Origin: a virus
IMG/VR virus record: IMGVR_UViG_3300022074_007341
Coordinates: 1 to 34,271 of that record
Length of the DNA: 34,271 bases
Reading direction: 5' to 3' (one strand)
The notes below the pieces were generated by a model, which worked only from the letters and a program-made list of their open reading frames with translations, was not told where the DNA came from and searched no databases. Below, piece by piece: positions 7,213 to 13,986 of this stretch; positions within the stretch are counted from its first letter, which is position 1; every line of letters begins with the position of its first letter. The position numbers were made by a program, and so were the translations under genes.

Positions 7213-7774
7213 AATTGAATACCTCAAAGTCTTTCTTATATTTACTGTGCACTATTTCTGCCAATTCTTTATTATAATATTCTGTATAGTGCTTGTGGTT
7301 TGTTTTGTTTTTGTGTGATAGGGTTATTTTTTTGCCAATAACTTTATTGGTAACGTATGACCAATCTTCAGATAAGTTTTCGAATCTTCCTACAAAATTT
7401 ACTTTGATACTACCATCATACGTAATGTGTAAATGCTGAGGCTTTAACAGAACGTCGTCTTCTATATTGGCATCGTTTAACCAGTGGACAAACGTGCTAA
7501 AATCCTCACAATGTTCTTGTCTCAATTCGTCGTGCCATTTTTTAAAAACGTATTTTTCGCGTTTAACCCAAAAGTAAGATGATAGCAACCTATCAAGAGG
7601 ATTTCTTACAAACGTCCAAGAAAAATAATCTTCACGCCAGGTATCATTTTCAATGAAGTCCTTTACAGTAGTGTGACATTTATTACCAACCCACTTTTCG
7701 GATTGCATCGAATTACCCGCACATTTGGGAATATGAATAAATGAGTGTTTGTGTTTATCGTTTATCACACTCAT
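7199..7774 (-). CDS. Carbohydrate sulfotransferase (Sulfotransfer_2-like)
   Basis: 191 aa. FIHIPKCAGNSMQ (12-24) is the 5'-phosphosulfate loop that binds PAPS, and FVRNPLDRLLSSYF (about 55-68) is the 3'-phosphate site of the family; both are intact. The enzyme class moves sulfate from PAPS to sugar hydroxyls. It starts in an ATGA overlap with the FkbM gene and ends 14 nt inside the next gene. The region is visibly AT-richer than flanking early genes, suggesting transfer. Acceptor unknown: phage glycans or host surface glycans are both possible. Confidence 0.85.
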   Translation of the reverse strand: MSVINDKHKHSFIHIPKCAGNSMQSEKWVGNKCHTTVKDFIENDTWREDYFSWTFVRNPLDRLLSSYFWVKREKYVFKKWHDELRQEHCEDFSTFVHWLNDANIEDDVLLKPQHLHITYDGSIKVNFVGRFENLSEDWSYVTNKVIGKKITLSHKNKTNHKHYTEYYNKELAEIVHSKYKKDFEVFNYENC

Positions 7775-8388
7775 TTCTTTTCAAAAATAATGTTGTATTG
7801 GTGTTTATATTCCCTGTCTCTAGCAATCGGTGTGAATCCTTTTGATCGCATAAAGCTTATAATATCAGAATCTAATTTTTGATTTACCCAATATTTTATT
7901 TCTTCAACTTCGATAAAAACATATTTAGTTTTTTCTAAAATGGATTGCGCACCCTCTAAAACTTCGTAACCAACACCCTCTGCATCAATCCATAAACCAG
8001 CAGATGTGATACCAGTATCATATTCGTCAAGTTTGGAGCATTTAACCGACACATCCGTGTATCCCTTTCTAGGGGATTTTGTTCGATTTAGTATTGAATT
8101 ATTACCTTCGGTTTCTCTGCCATTTTGGATTTTAAAGGAAAGGGGCTTATTTGTATTTGAAATAGCGGAGTGGATAAAATTGATGCCGGCAGCCTCTATT
8201 GATTCTTTAAATTTTTTATAGTTATGCGGGTTCGCCTCAAAGGCGGTAATATCGCAATCAAATTCTTTTAAAAGCCTTTTAGAAAATTCAGCGCTAAAGC
8301 ATCCTATTTCATAAAAATGAGAAGGACGATTTTCTTTAATCTTAGTAAGAAAAAAATCGACTAATTCTTTTACACCGTACTCTTTCAT
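7771..8388 (-). CDS. FkbM-family SAM-dependent methyltransferase
   Basis: 205 aa. The SAM-binding start is seen in FYEIGCFSAEFSKRLL (26-41, motif I variant ExGxxxG), then ITAFEANPHNYKKFK (motif II acid, E-x-N-P) and the FkbM hallmark LWIDAEGVGYEVLEGA (132-147, usually DVEGxE). It O-methylates sugars or related hydroxyls in known members. It is the first gene of a four-gene late operon behind TATAAATA at 8398-8405. Confidence 0.85.
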   Translation of the reverse strand: MKEYGVKELVDFFLTKIKENRPSHFYEIGCFSAEFSKRLLKEFDCDITAFEANPHNYKKFKESIEAAGINFIHSAISNTNKPLSFKIQNGRETEGNNSILNRTKSPRKGYTDVSVKCSKLDEYDTGITSAGLWIDAEGVGYEVLEGAQSILEKTKYVFIEVEEIKYWVNQKLDSDIISFMRSKGFTPIARDREYKHQYNIIFEKK

Positions 8389-8397
8389 TATAAAAGC

Positions 8398-8405
8398 TAT
8401 TTATA
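8398..8405 (-). promoter_or_regulatory. T4-type late promoter, perfect TATAAATA
   Basis: Minus-strand TATAAATA with 9 nt to the FkbM ATG (8388). With T4 spacing the 5' leader would be about 4 nt. It directly follows the terminator at 8411-8430, so the late operon is isolated from early readthrough. Confidence 0.8.
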
Positions 8406-8410
8406 AAAAC

Positions 8411-8430
8411 AAAAAAGATGCTTGCGCATC
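8411..8430. terminator. Intrinsic terminator after tRNA-Asp, near-bidirectional
   Basis: GATGC (8417-8421) and GCATC (8426-8430) flank a 4 nt loop. Six U follow on the minus strand (8416-8411), and CTCTTTTT follows on plus. It closes the early operon that ends in the tRNA, just ahead of the late promoter. Confidence 0.8.
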
Positions 8431-8445
8431 CTCTTTTTATATTAA

Positions 8446-8523
<78 letters not shown>

Positions 8524-8528
8524 AAATT

Positions 8529-8801
8529 TTATATCTTTACCTGAAGTCCAAAAGATTTAACAGAGTCAACACGGAAGCTTCTCCATCCTTCAGCTTCAAC
8601 GTCATAAACAGGAATAACACCTTCGCTGAGTGTTCCTCCGTTTTCGCTTTTTGAATGAAGCTCCTCAGGAATTTTGTCTGATTTGGTGGTACAAAACATT
8701 TTTCTTGTGTCACCATTTGTCTTTACAAACTCCACCTCAAGCACGTATGCGTTGAGAAGTGTTTTAAGCTTTTCACCTAGTTTTTGTTCTTCTGTTTTCA
8801 T
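8529..8801 (-). CDS. WYL_2-like (Sm-like SH3 barrel) small protein, 90 aa
   Basis: After an N-terminal helix (1-25), VEFVKTNGDTRKMFCTTK and then IPVYDVEAEGWRSFRVDSVKSF make the compact beta-barrel pattern of small phage proteins annotated as WYL_2/SH3-like (family name from memory): the first strand carries xFxKxxGxxRxMxCT and the last carries W-R-x-F-R-x-D-x-hydrophobic-K-S. Role unproven; nucleic-acid or ligand binding is typical of the fold. Member of the early operon from the promoter at 9749. Confidence 0.7.
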   Translation of the reverse strand: MKTEEQKLGEKLKTLLNAYVLEVEFVKTNGDTRKMFCTTKSDKIPEELHSKSENGGTLSEGVIPVYDVEAEGWRSFRVDSVKSFGLQVKI

Positions 8802-8815
8802 GTTGTAAAGTGTGT

Positions 8816-9112
8816 TTATTGAATAATGAATTCCTGGCCTGGATCAAGTTTGTAGTGTTTAAATTCCCGACTGTATTCATGGATGTATTCGTAAAGTTCC
8901 TCAAACTTTGGATCATCGGAATCAACTTCGTCTCCCAGGCCTTCTCTTCGTTGGGAGTCGTGGTGGTAGATGATGTACTCGCACGGAGCCTCTTTGCTAG
9001 AAGACGACCAAAGGACGTACCGGTCGCTTTCGTACATAAAGTGAACCAACCAGTTTACCTGAATGGTTGTTTCTTCAGGCTTTGTTAGGATTCTCAGTTT
9101 GCCCCCTTCCAT
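8816..9112 (-). CDS. Hypothetical early protein, 98 aa
   Basis: Not recognised. An N-terminal mixed region (VNWLVHFMYESDRYVLWSS) is followed by an acidic, tyrosine-rich half (EELYEYIHEYSREFKHY). No signal or membrane segment. It lies 3 nt after the upstream gene and 14 nt before the WYL_2-like gene in one operon. Confidence 0.65.
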   Translation of the reverse strand: MEGGKLRILTKPEETTIQVNWLVHFMYESDRYVLWSSSSKEAPCEYIIYHHDSQRREGLGDEVDSDDPKFEELYEYIHEYSREFKHYKLDPGQEFIIQ

Positions 9113-9115
9113 GGT

Positions 9116-9532
9116 TTAGTCCCAAAGCGATTCGTAGTATTTCCCAAAAAGACGGAAGCCGTTTGCAACTCTTTTCTGATGCTTTTCCATTCCAGGTTCG
9201 TCGTAACCATCTTCTGTAAAGTATTGATCTTCGATAGAAGGATCTATCTTGGTGGAAAAAGAAAAGATCATTTCGTTTAGCACCCAATGCCAACGATCAA
9301 AGTAAAGGTGATCCATACCATAGTCTGGAGCCTCGTAACTCTTTGGGCGAAGTTTACTAGGAACGTCTTTCAGTTCAACAGGAGGACCCGAATGAGATGT
9401 TTCAGCGAGTTGCTTCAGCATGGGAACAATAATATGGGCCAGAGTTACATCCATGTTCCACGTGTCGTGTCTATGGATTTTAACATGAACCTTTTGCTTG
9501 ATTTTTGTGGGATCTCCAATGGTTACTTTCAT
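9116..9532 (-). CDS. Conserved marine T4-like phage protein, 138 aa
   Basis: It has the layout of a small protein common in cyanophages and related marine T4-like viruses: VKIHRHDTWNMDVTLAHIIVPMLKQL near the start (H-x-D-x-W-x-M-D then ALxIxPMLxxL) and FDRWHWVLNEMIFSF in the middle (W-x-W-V-x-x-E-M-I). No enzymatic motif is recognised. It lies in the early operon behind the promoter at 9749-9777, 3 nt after the preceding gene. Confidence 0.75.
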   Translation of the reverse strand: MKVTIGDPTKIKQKVHVKIHRHDTWNMDVTLAHIIVPMLKQLAETSHSGPPVELKDVPSKLRPKSYEAPDYGMDHLYFDRWHWVLNEMIFSFSTKIDPSIEDQYFTEDGYDEPGMEKHQKRVANGFRLFGKYYESLWD

Positions 9533-9535
9533 AAA

Positions 9536-9742
9536 TTAATTACTTTCGGGAGAAGACGGCTTAAGGTTGTCAAGGTACTCGCTTAGTTCAATTACCGAAT
9601 CAATGTCTTTTCGGCTAACAGCATCAAAGGCTATTTTATTGTTTTCAAGCAGCCAGTCAAGACGTTTGCTGTCCTCAAGTGCTTCTTCGTAATCCGCTCG
9701 GAGAGCGTCTTCCAAGTCCATTATAATCTTACCTGATTTCAT
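9536..9742 (-). CDS. Hypothetical early protein, 68 aa
   Basis: Charged helical protein, first gene of its operon. The -10 box of the promoter lies only 6 nt before the ATG at 9742, which supports this start over the ATG at codon 8 and predicts a leaderless message. It contains RLDWLLENN, which is similar in pattern to small phage proteins of unknown role. Confidence 0.65.
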   Translation of the reverse strand: MKSGKIIMDLEDALRADYEEALEDSKRLDWLLENNKIAFDAVSRKDIDSVIELSEYLDNLKPSSPESN

Positions 9743-9748
9743 GTTTGT

Positions 9749-9777
9749 ATTATATCAAAGTTTGCGCGGGATGTAAA
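9749..9777 (-). promoter_or_regulatory. Early promoter, leaderless class
   Basis: Minus: TTTACA (9777-9772), 17 bp spacer, TGA then TATAAT (9754-9749), then 6 nt to the ATG at 9742. The -10 overlaps the stop codon of uvsE. Usual sigma-70 spacing puts +1 on the A of ATG. Confidence 0.8.
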
Positions 9778-10682
9778 TCTAAATCTTCACTAAGTTGAAA
9801 AATAGCCTTTTCCTTTGCCTTCGCTTCCACATCGATGTGAAGAGGAAATTCCTTTGCAGCTTCGCGGAGCCACACTGGAATGTCGGTTGGGGTGATGTAT
9901 TCGTGATGTGGTCGTGATTTAGCGGGGGTTGTGTATTCGTCCCGGGGCGTGCTGATGTGCATGCGTTGGTAGTCCCTGCCGGTGTCGATCCACGTTTGAC
10001 GAGCAAGGCGATAGTATTCCTCTTCCGTTTTCTGAGGGGTGTAATCCTCTTTGAGCTGGTGACAGCGATGATGATGCAAATCAAAGGTAACCGGAATGCC
10101 TGCGGCTTCTGCAATTTCCAAGCAGTCGTCGATGCTGTATGTAAGCTCGTCGTTTTCAATGGTGAGGTAGTCTTTGAATTCCGCTGCGCTTTCGATCCAG
10201 CGTTCCTTTGCTGCTGGCTTGTCTCCGTATGCACCACCACCGTGAATGTTCATTTCCTTGAAGCCAATGGCGTCTTGAAGCAATTTGTGATAGCGGAGAT
10301 CTTCCTTGCTGTTGGCAATTACCTCGGGCTTGTTTGACCCAATAGCAACGTGTTGACCTGGATGCATTGAAAGACAAATGCCGCTGGTGTCGTGAGAGCC
10401 AAACGCATCCAGAAATGCCAGAAGCTCGGACTCTGTAACAAGACCGCGTTCAGTGATGTACTTGAAGTGAGGAATAAGATCAGAAGAAAGCCTGTACGAA
10501 GGGATGTTGTTGTCCCTGCAGTAGTCAAAGAAACGACCAAGCATCTCCGTGTTGTGCCAAACGACTTCGTGAACGTTTGTCTTCGCCTCGTCAAAGCTCA
10601 GCCTTGAAAGCCGCGCCTTTGTGTAGGTCCTAAATTTGTATTCCTTGTTGTTGTGCAGCAAGCAGCAGAGTCCTAGATTCAT
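9750..10682 (-). CDS. uvsE: UV-damage endonuclease UvsE/UVDE
   Basis: 310 aa, normal length for the family. TIM-barrel metal ligands are visible in order: LSMHPGQH (104-111), NIHGGG (145-150), IENDE (175-179), FDLHHHRC (200-207), MHISTPRD (241-248), HHEYI (259-263) and DVEAKAKEKA (284-293). The enzyme nicks DNA 5' of UV photoproducts and starts alternative excision repair. In a surface-water virus this would protect or repair the genome. Its own early promoter lies immediately upstream, with 6 nt from -10 to ATG. Confidence 0.95.
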   Translation of the reverse strand: MNLGLCCLLHNNKEYKFRTYTKARLSRLSFDEAKTNVHEVVWHNTEMLGRFFDYCRDNNIPSYRLSSDLIPHFKYITERGLVTESELLAFLDAFGSHDTSGICLSMHPGQHVAIGSNKPEVIANSKEDLRYHKLLQDAIGFKEMNIHGGGAYGDKPAAKERWIESAAEFKDYLTIENDELTYSIDDCLEIAEAAGIPVTFDLHHHRCHQLKEDYTPQKTEEEYYRLARQTWIDTGRDYQRMHISTPRDEYTTPAKSRPHHEYITPTDIPVWLREAAKEFPLHIDVEAKAKEKAIFQLSEDLDLHPAQTLI

Positions 10683-10688
10683 AATGTA

Positions 10689-10717
10689 ATTGTATCACTT
10701 TTTGGGTTGGATGTAAA
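10689..10717 (-). promoter_or_regulatory. Early promoter, leaderless class (uvsE)
   Basis: Minus: TTTACA (10717-10712), 17 bp spacer, TGA then TACAAT (10694-10689), then 6 nt to the uvsE ATG (10682). It fills the whole gap to the upstream gene, whose stop is at 10718. Confidence 0.8.
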
Positions 10718-11470
10718 TCACTTTTTACGACGAGCACGCTTTTCCGAGTCGGAGCTCTCCGCGGTTTCTTCGTAAAAGGTAACAAGAACAGCCATGTCCT
10801 GAAGATCAAATCCCGAATGGTTTGGATCCGTGTGGGTGAGTTCCATTAGGTAAAGAACGTCGCGGGGACCAATTCGAATTGTTCCATCGGAGGAAAGGTA
10901 AGGACGGATAAACGATTCGATCGTTGGTGCGTATTGCATTGGAGTTGTTGTTGGAGGTGTGTCTCCGTTCTTTAATGCAACCACATTTGAAACGCTGTTC
11001 TTGGTGCTAAACCAAGGACCCCATCGGTTGAGGTAGTAGCGTGAGCCGAAGTTGATTTCCTCGCCTTCTTCAACGGCCTTGCTGTAAACAACCTTGTCAG
11101 GTCGAACAGAGTTGTTGTTCCCGAAAAAGATCCTGCTGTAGCCATTGCCGTCGACATTGATCAAGCACTCAGTTGGAACGAAGGCCCAAAACGGAGAGGT
11201 GTTTGTTGAAACCGTGACACCTGCTCCGAGAACCCGTACGTCCATAATAACGTCACGCTTTGGGACAAGTGTGCCTGGACCTTCGATGTCGACAATGTCA
11301 TCCACCGCTTCTGGAACTGTGACGCTCCATGTTAGTGTTGGGCGAGTACCGGTTTGAACAACGGTTGGAGTCGCAGTTAAGGACCCAACAGGGATGGGAG
11401 GCGAAAGCTCTTGGGCTGCGGCCGTGGCCAAGGACAGTATTGGTAGAATTGAAAGGATCGTGTTTTTCAT
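10718..11470 (-). CDS. Exported protein of unknown function, 250 aa
   Basis: The signal peptide MKNTILSILPILSLATAAAQ probably cleaves after AAA. The mature protein starts with a Pro/Thr-rich beta-type region (PVGSLTATPTVVQTGTRPTLTWSV) and has beta-strand-rich sequence throughout, ending in a basic tail (KRARRKK). No enzymatic motif is seen. The style (AAQ cleavage, TPT-rich linker) looks more like a bacterial periplasmic or secreted protein than phage machinery, so acquisition from a host is suspected. It is the last gene of the early operon that begins at 13246. Confidence 0.8.
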   Translation of the reverse strand: MKNTILSILPILSLATAAAQELSPPIPVGSLTATPTVVQTGTRPTLTWSVTVPEAVDDIVDIEGPGTLVPKRDVIMDVRVLGAGVTVSTNTSPFWAFVPTECLINVDGNGYSRIFFGNNNSVRPDKVVYSKAVEEGEEINFGSRYYLNRWGPWFSTKNSVSNVVALKNGDTPPTTTPMQYAPTIESFIRPYLSSDGTIRIGPRDVLYLMELTHTDPNHSGFDLQDMAVLVTFYEETAESSDSEKRARRKK

Positions 11471-11491
11471 AATGTGTGCTGTGGAGTGTTT

Positions 11492-12121
11492 TTAGATTGC
11501 TGGCTTGATTGGCCAATCTCCCCAGTTCATAGACTGTGTGGTTCTTCCCTTTCCATGAAGCATTTCAAGACCTTTTTGGTCTCTGGCACTAAGGTGCATA
11601 CGACCAAATGCGTGATCAGCCTCGTGTTCGCAAACGTATTGGATCTCCCTTGATTTTCCTCGTAGCTTGTCGTTGATACCGATCAAACGAAATCCTCCGG
11701 TCATGTAAAACCCATTGACTCTAGTACCATGATGCCCAACAACTTTGGTTTCAAGTGTGTGTGAAAACCATTTAACAGTAACAAATTTGCCAGATGGGTA
11801 ACCTGATCCGCGGTGCTCTTCAAACTTAACTTTGTATTTTTTAGCACCCAGTGAATTATTAACGCCCTTTAGAACTGCTGCGCGTTCTGCCGTAGTAAAG
11901 CCTTCTTTGAAAAGAAGTTTAACCTTCCTTTTGTTTATGGGCTTATCATTTTTGTACTTGACCTTGTACTTTTTACCGTCTTCATCCTTTGTGACGATTT
12001 TGGTTTTAGATCCCTTAGAAGCTGGTAGTTCAACAGTTGTTGTGTTGCAGCTTGTTACAAGGATTGCAGAGATAGCAATTGTGGTGGCGAAAGCAGATCT
12101 TGCTGCTATTAGGTTTTTCAT
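11492..12121 (-). CDS. Lipoprotein with metzincin-type zinc protease motif
   Basis: 209 aa. A signal peptide ends in the lipobox LVTSC (Cys25). Residues 40-70 are lysine-rich. The C-terminal domain has HEADHAFGRMH (166-176), a complete HExxHxxGxxH metzincin zinc site, followed by SMNW (197-200), a candidate Met-turn. It would be anchored outside the cytoplasmic membrane and may cleave proteins or peptides there. It lies between two other exported proteins in an early operon, so it is probably made soon after infection. No propeptide or other protease domain is evident; activity is inferred. Confidence 0.82.
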   Translation of the reverse strand: MKNLIAARSAFATTIAISAILVTSCNTTTVELPASKGSKTKIVTKDEDGKKYKVKYKNDKPINKRKVKLLFKEGFTTAERAAVLKGVNNSLGAKKYKVKFEEHRGSGYPSGKFVTVKWFSHTLETKVVGHHGTRVNGFYMTGGFRLIGINDKLRGKSREIQYVCEHEADHAFGRMHLSARDQKGLEMLHGKGRTTQSMNWGDWPIKPAI

Positions 12122-12139
12122 AGTATGGTTGTTTGGTTT

Positions 12140-12382
12140 TTATTTAAATGATGGTCTTGGAAACAGTGTTGCTTCTGGTGCGGATGGTTGTGTGGGTAAT
12201 TCGATCTTGCCGTGAGGACCGTAGAAAAGTGTTTGTGCTTTGTAAAGAGCCTCTTTGTCTTTAACGATTTGTTGGATAACACGCTTGGGTTGGATTGGCT
12301 CAAAGTCCCGCTTTTTGGGAGCGATGGCAAGTACGATTCCCGGAGCCAGGATCAGCGCAAGAATGGTGAGATTTGATTTCAT
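12140..12382 (-). CDS. Small exported protein, 80 aa
   Basis: The signal peptide MKSNLTILALILAPGIVLA ends in VLA, a good signal peptidase I site. The mature part is about 60 residues, basic then proline-rich (KKRDFEPIQPKR; PTQPSAPEATLFPRP). No family recognised. It lies 18 nt upstream of the metzincin-like lipoprotein and 3 nt after a membrane micropeptide. Confidence 0.75.
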   Translation of the reverse strand: MKSNLTILALILAPGIVLAIAPKKRDFEPIQPKRVIQQIVKDKEALYKAQTLFYGPHGKIELPTQPSAPEATLFPRPSFK

Positions 12383-12385
12383 AAT

Positions 12386-12532
12386 TTAGATGGTAGCGAC
12401 GGGATCTGCTGTGATCCAAAGAGTAAAAAATGCGATTGCGATCAGCGTTGCGAAAAGCAGCGCTACGTGGAAGATTGCGTAAAGCGAGGAGATCACGCGA
12501 TCCTTTTTAGTGGTGTATGTGATTTTTTCCAT
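12386..12532 (-). CDS. Membrane micropeptide, 48 aa
   Basis: It starts MEKITYTTKKDRVISS and has one hydrophobic stretch (about 17-42, including FHVALLFATLIAIAFFTLWI) and a short tail. The stop is 3 nt before the next gene. It has a basic N-terminal side and one membrane helix. Function unknown; one of three adjacent micropeptides. Confidence 0.7.
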   Translation of the reverse strand: MEKITYTTKKDRVISSLYAIFHVALLFATLIAIAFFTLWITADPVATI

Positions 12533-12537
12533 ATGAG

Positions 12538-12639
12538 TTAGCCTCGTGAAAAGGGAAGGAAGAATATGCAGAGAAATCCTAAGAAGAAAGCTGCAATGAT
12601 CTTAACGATCGCTCCTAGTATCCAAAGAATAATATTCAT
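12538..12639 (-). CDS. Membrane micropeptide, 33 aa
   Basis: Nearly wholly hydrophobic: MNIILWILGAIVKIIAAFFL continues as GFLCIFFLPFSRG. Two short helices or one long one are possible. It starts in an ATGA overlap with the upstream micropeptide gene and ends 5 nt before the next. Confidence 0.68.
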   Translation of the reverse strand: MNIILWILGAIVKIIAAFFLGFLCIFFLPFSRG

Positions 12640-12722
12640 TTTGAGTAAACGATTTTGTATTGAAAAACGCAGATGATTCCGAGGATAACTGCGGCGGTTA
12701 GTGCCATTTCAATTGTTGTCAT
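12636..12722 (-). CDS. Membrane micropeptide, 28 aa
   Basis: MTTIEMALTAAVILGIICVF followed by QYKIVYSK: one hydrophobic helix with a short basic tail. The ATG is 1 nt after the stop of the acidic protein gene and its TGA overlaps the next ATG, so its translation is coupled on both sides. This, rather than length, is the evidence that it is real. Confidence 0.65.
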   Translation of the reverse strand: MTTIEMALTAAVILGIICVFQYKIVYSK

Positions 12723-12723
12723 A

Positions 12724-12978
12724 CTAGATGTAGGTTCCAAGAAGTTCGAATTCTTCGTCTACGTCGTCTTGGGTGTAGCCCATTGTTTCGTATTCGAAGC
12801 AGGTTTCTTCGGGGTTGTCCCCGTTGTCAAAGCTCTTGAGAGCCTGGTCTTCGGGGTCTTCGAACTCCAGATCCGCGTTGGCGAATTCATCTGCAAGCTT
12901 AACGCTGTCAAGGTCAAGAAGCTTTGGCTTTTTGGACTTGGGGTTTAAGCAGTCGTTTCTGATTTGATCGATGTTCAT
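12724..12978 (-). CDS. Acidic hypothetical early protein, 84 aa
   Basis: Strongly acidic (DLEFEDPEDQALKSF, DDVDEEFELLG) with no signal or membrane segment. The charge distribution resembles nucleic-acid mimics or phage inhibitors of host proteins, but nothing specific is recognised. Second gene of the early operon from 13246. Confidence 0.68.
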   Translation of the reverse strand: MNIDQIRNDCLNPKSKKPKLLDLDSVKLADEFANADLEFEDPEDQALKSFDNGDNPEETCFEYETMGYTQDDVDEEFELLGTYI

Positions 12979-13012
12979 GATGTAGTAAGGAGAGGGATTA
13001 AGAAGGGGTGGT

Positions 13013-13246
13013 TTATTTGAGCTCTGGGAAAAGCTCGTGGATCATTTGGATCCGTTGTGAAACCTTGGCCAGGTCATCTTCGTTTTCGAGAAGGCTCTTT
13101 CTCCAGGCGGTAAGGCAATCACTGCTGAAACCGTATTCGGCCTTGGCCAGCCACCGGTCGTTGATCTTATCTTTGATTTGGACAAGACGATCGCCTCGGA
13201 GTTTAAGGAATTTTAAGGATTCTTGAGCTTTTTCTTCTGATGTCAT
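13013..13246 (-). CDS. Hypothetical early protein, 77 aa
   Basis: Predicted all-helical and charged (MTSEEKAQESLKFLKLRGDR at the start; SLLENEDDLAKVSQRIQMIH later), with one DCLTAW segment in the middle. First gene behind the promoter at 13274-13301 and so the head of a nine-gene early operon down to 10718. Function unknown. Confidence 0.7.
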   Translation of the reverse strand: MTSEEKAQESLKFLKLRGDRLVQIKDKINDRWLAKAEYGFSSDCLTAWRKSLLENEDDLAKVSQRIQMIHELFPELK

Positions 13247-13273
13247 AATGTAGCTTTTTTCTGTTACATAGAC

Positions 13274-13301
13274 ACTATACCATATCTACAGGGTATGTAA
13301 A
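13274..13301 (-). promoter_or_regulatory. Early promoter, extended -10 class
   Basis: Minus: TTTACA (13301-13296), 16 bp spacer, TGG then TATAGT (13279-13274). The leader is about 20 nt and shares TGTAACAGAAAAA with the leader of the promoter at 503-531. An A-rich element upstream (CATTTT/AAAAAAG-like, 13302-13330) matches those at 120-145 and 536-560. Confidence 0.8.
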
Positions 13302-13316
13302 CCTCTTTTTTCATTA

Positions 13317-13338
13317 AAAGTGAACTTTTTTTCACTTT
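13317..13338 (-). terminator. Hairpin between exonuclease gene and next promoter, possible terminator
   Basis: AAAGTGAA (13338-13331 on minus) and TTCACTTT (13324-13317) pair around an A-rich loop, followed by only a short T stretch. Similar imperfect hairpins precede the promoters at 503 and 91. It could be a weak terminator, part of the promoter's A/T-rich upstream element, or both. Confidence 0.4.
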
Positions 13339-13389
13339 CCGCCCCCTTTTAGCGTATTTGGCCAGTTTTGTGCCCTTTTAGGCAAATCC

Positions 13390-13986
13390 TTAAAGCTGGT
13401 TAACGTTACCCTGGAGGTATTTGAAAAGATCGATGGTTTTGACCACATCGTAGTCGGCGTCGTGGGCCTGCTCTTCGTCCCATCCAAGCTCTGCGCATTT
13501 ACAGATGGTTCCAAGGGTAAAATTCGGGAAAACACCGCGCACACGCTGAGTGAACCAAGCAGCAGCCTGCATCACACAAATGGGAGGGTGGAAAAAGAAT
13601 GCTCCATAGTAATTGTTTCCATTCTTCTCGTACCATTGGCGAACAAAGTCGGAGTCGAAAAGAGCGTTGTAGGCAACAAACTGAAGCTTGTCTTTTTTGT
13701 CATAACGGTTCACATGCTTGCTGATAAAGGCATCAAACTGCTGAAAAGCTTCCTCCGAGGAAAGCGGATAACTTTTCCAATCCTCAAGTGTTACACCTGT
13801 TGTTTCCATTGCTCCAACAGAGTAGTGTTCAAGGGAGTGCGGACGGAAACTTAAATTGATTTCATCAAGGATCTCTCCTGCGTCGGGGGTAAGAATCTTT
13901 GCGCTCAATTGAAAGATATTATTCTTATGCGCGCAAAGACCCGTTGTTTCAGTGTCGATAAAGCAGAGCTTGTGTTCGTTATTCAT
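13390..13986 (-). CDS. DnaQ-like 3'-5' exonuclease (DEDDh)
   Basis: 198 aa. ExoI FIDTETTG (D11, E13), ExoII AYNALFDSDF (D111 or D113) and ExoIII AHDADYD (H175, D180) are all present, so it should be active. Family members proofread or process DNA or RNA 3' ends. It has no polymerase domain. It overlaps the upstream dNMP kinase gene by 8 nt, forming a two-gene early operon for DNA metabolism. Confidence 0.88.
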   Translation of the reverse strand: MNNEHKLCFIDTETTGLCAHKNNIFQLSAKILTPDAGEILDEINLSFRPHSLEHYSVGAMETTGVTLEDWKSYPLSSEEAFQQFDAFISKHVNRYDKKDKLQFVAYNALFDSDFVRQWYEKNGNNYYGAFFFHPPICVMQAAAWFTQRVRGVFPNFTLGTICKCAELGWDEEQAHDADYDVVKTIDLFKYLQGNVNQL

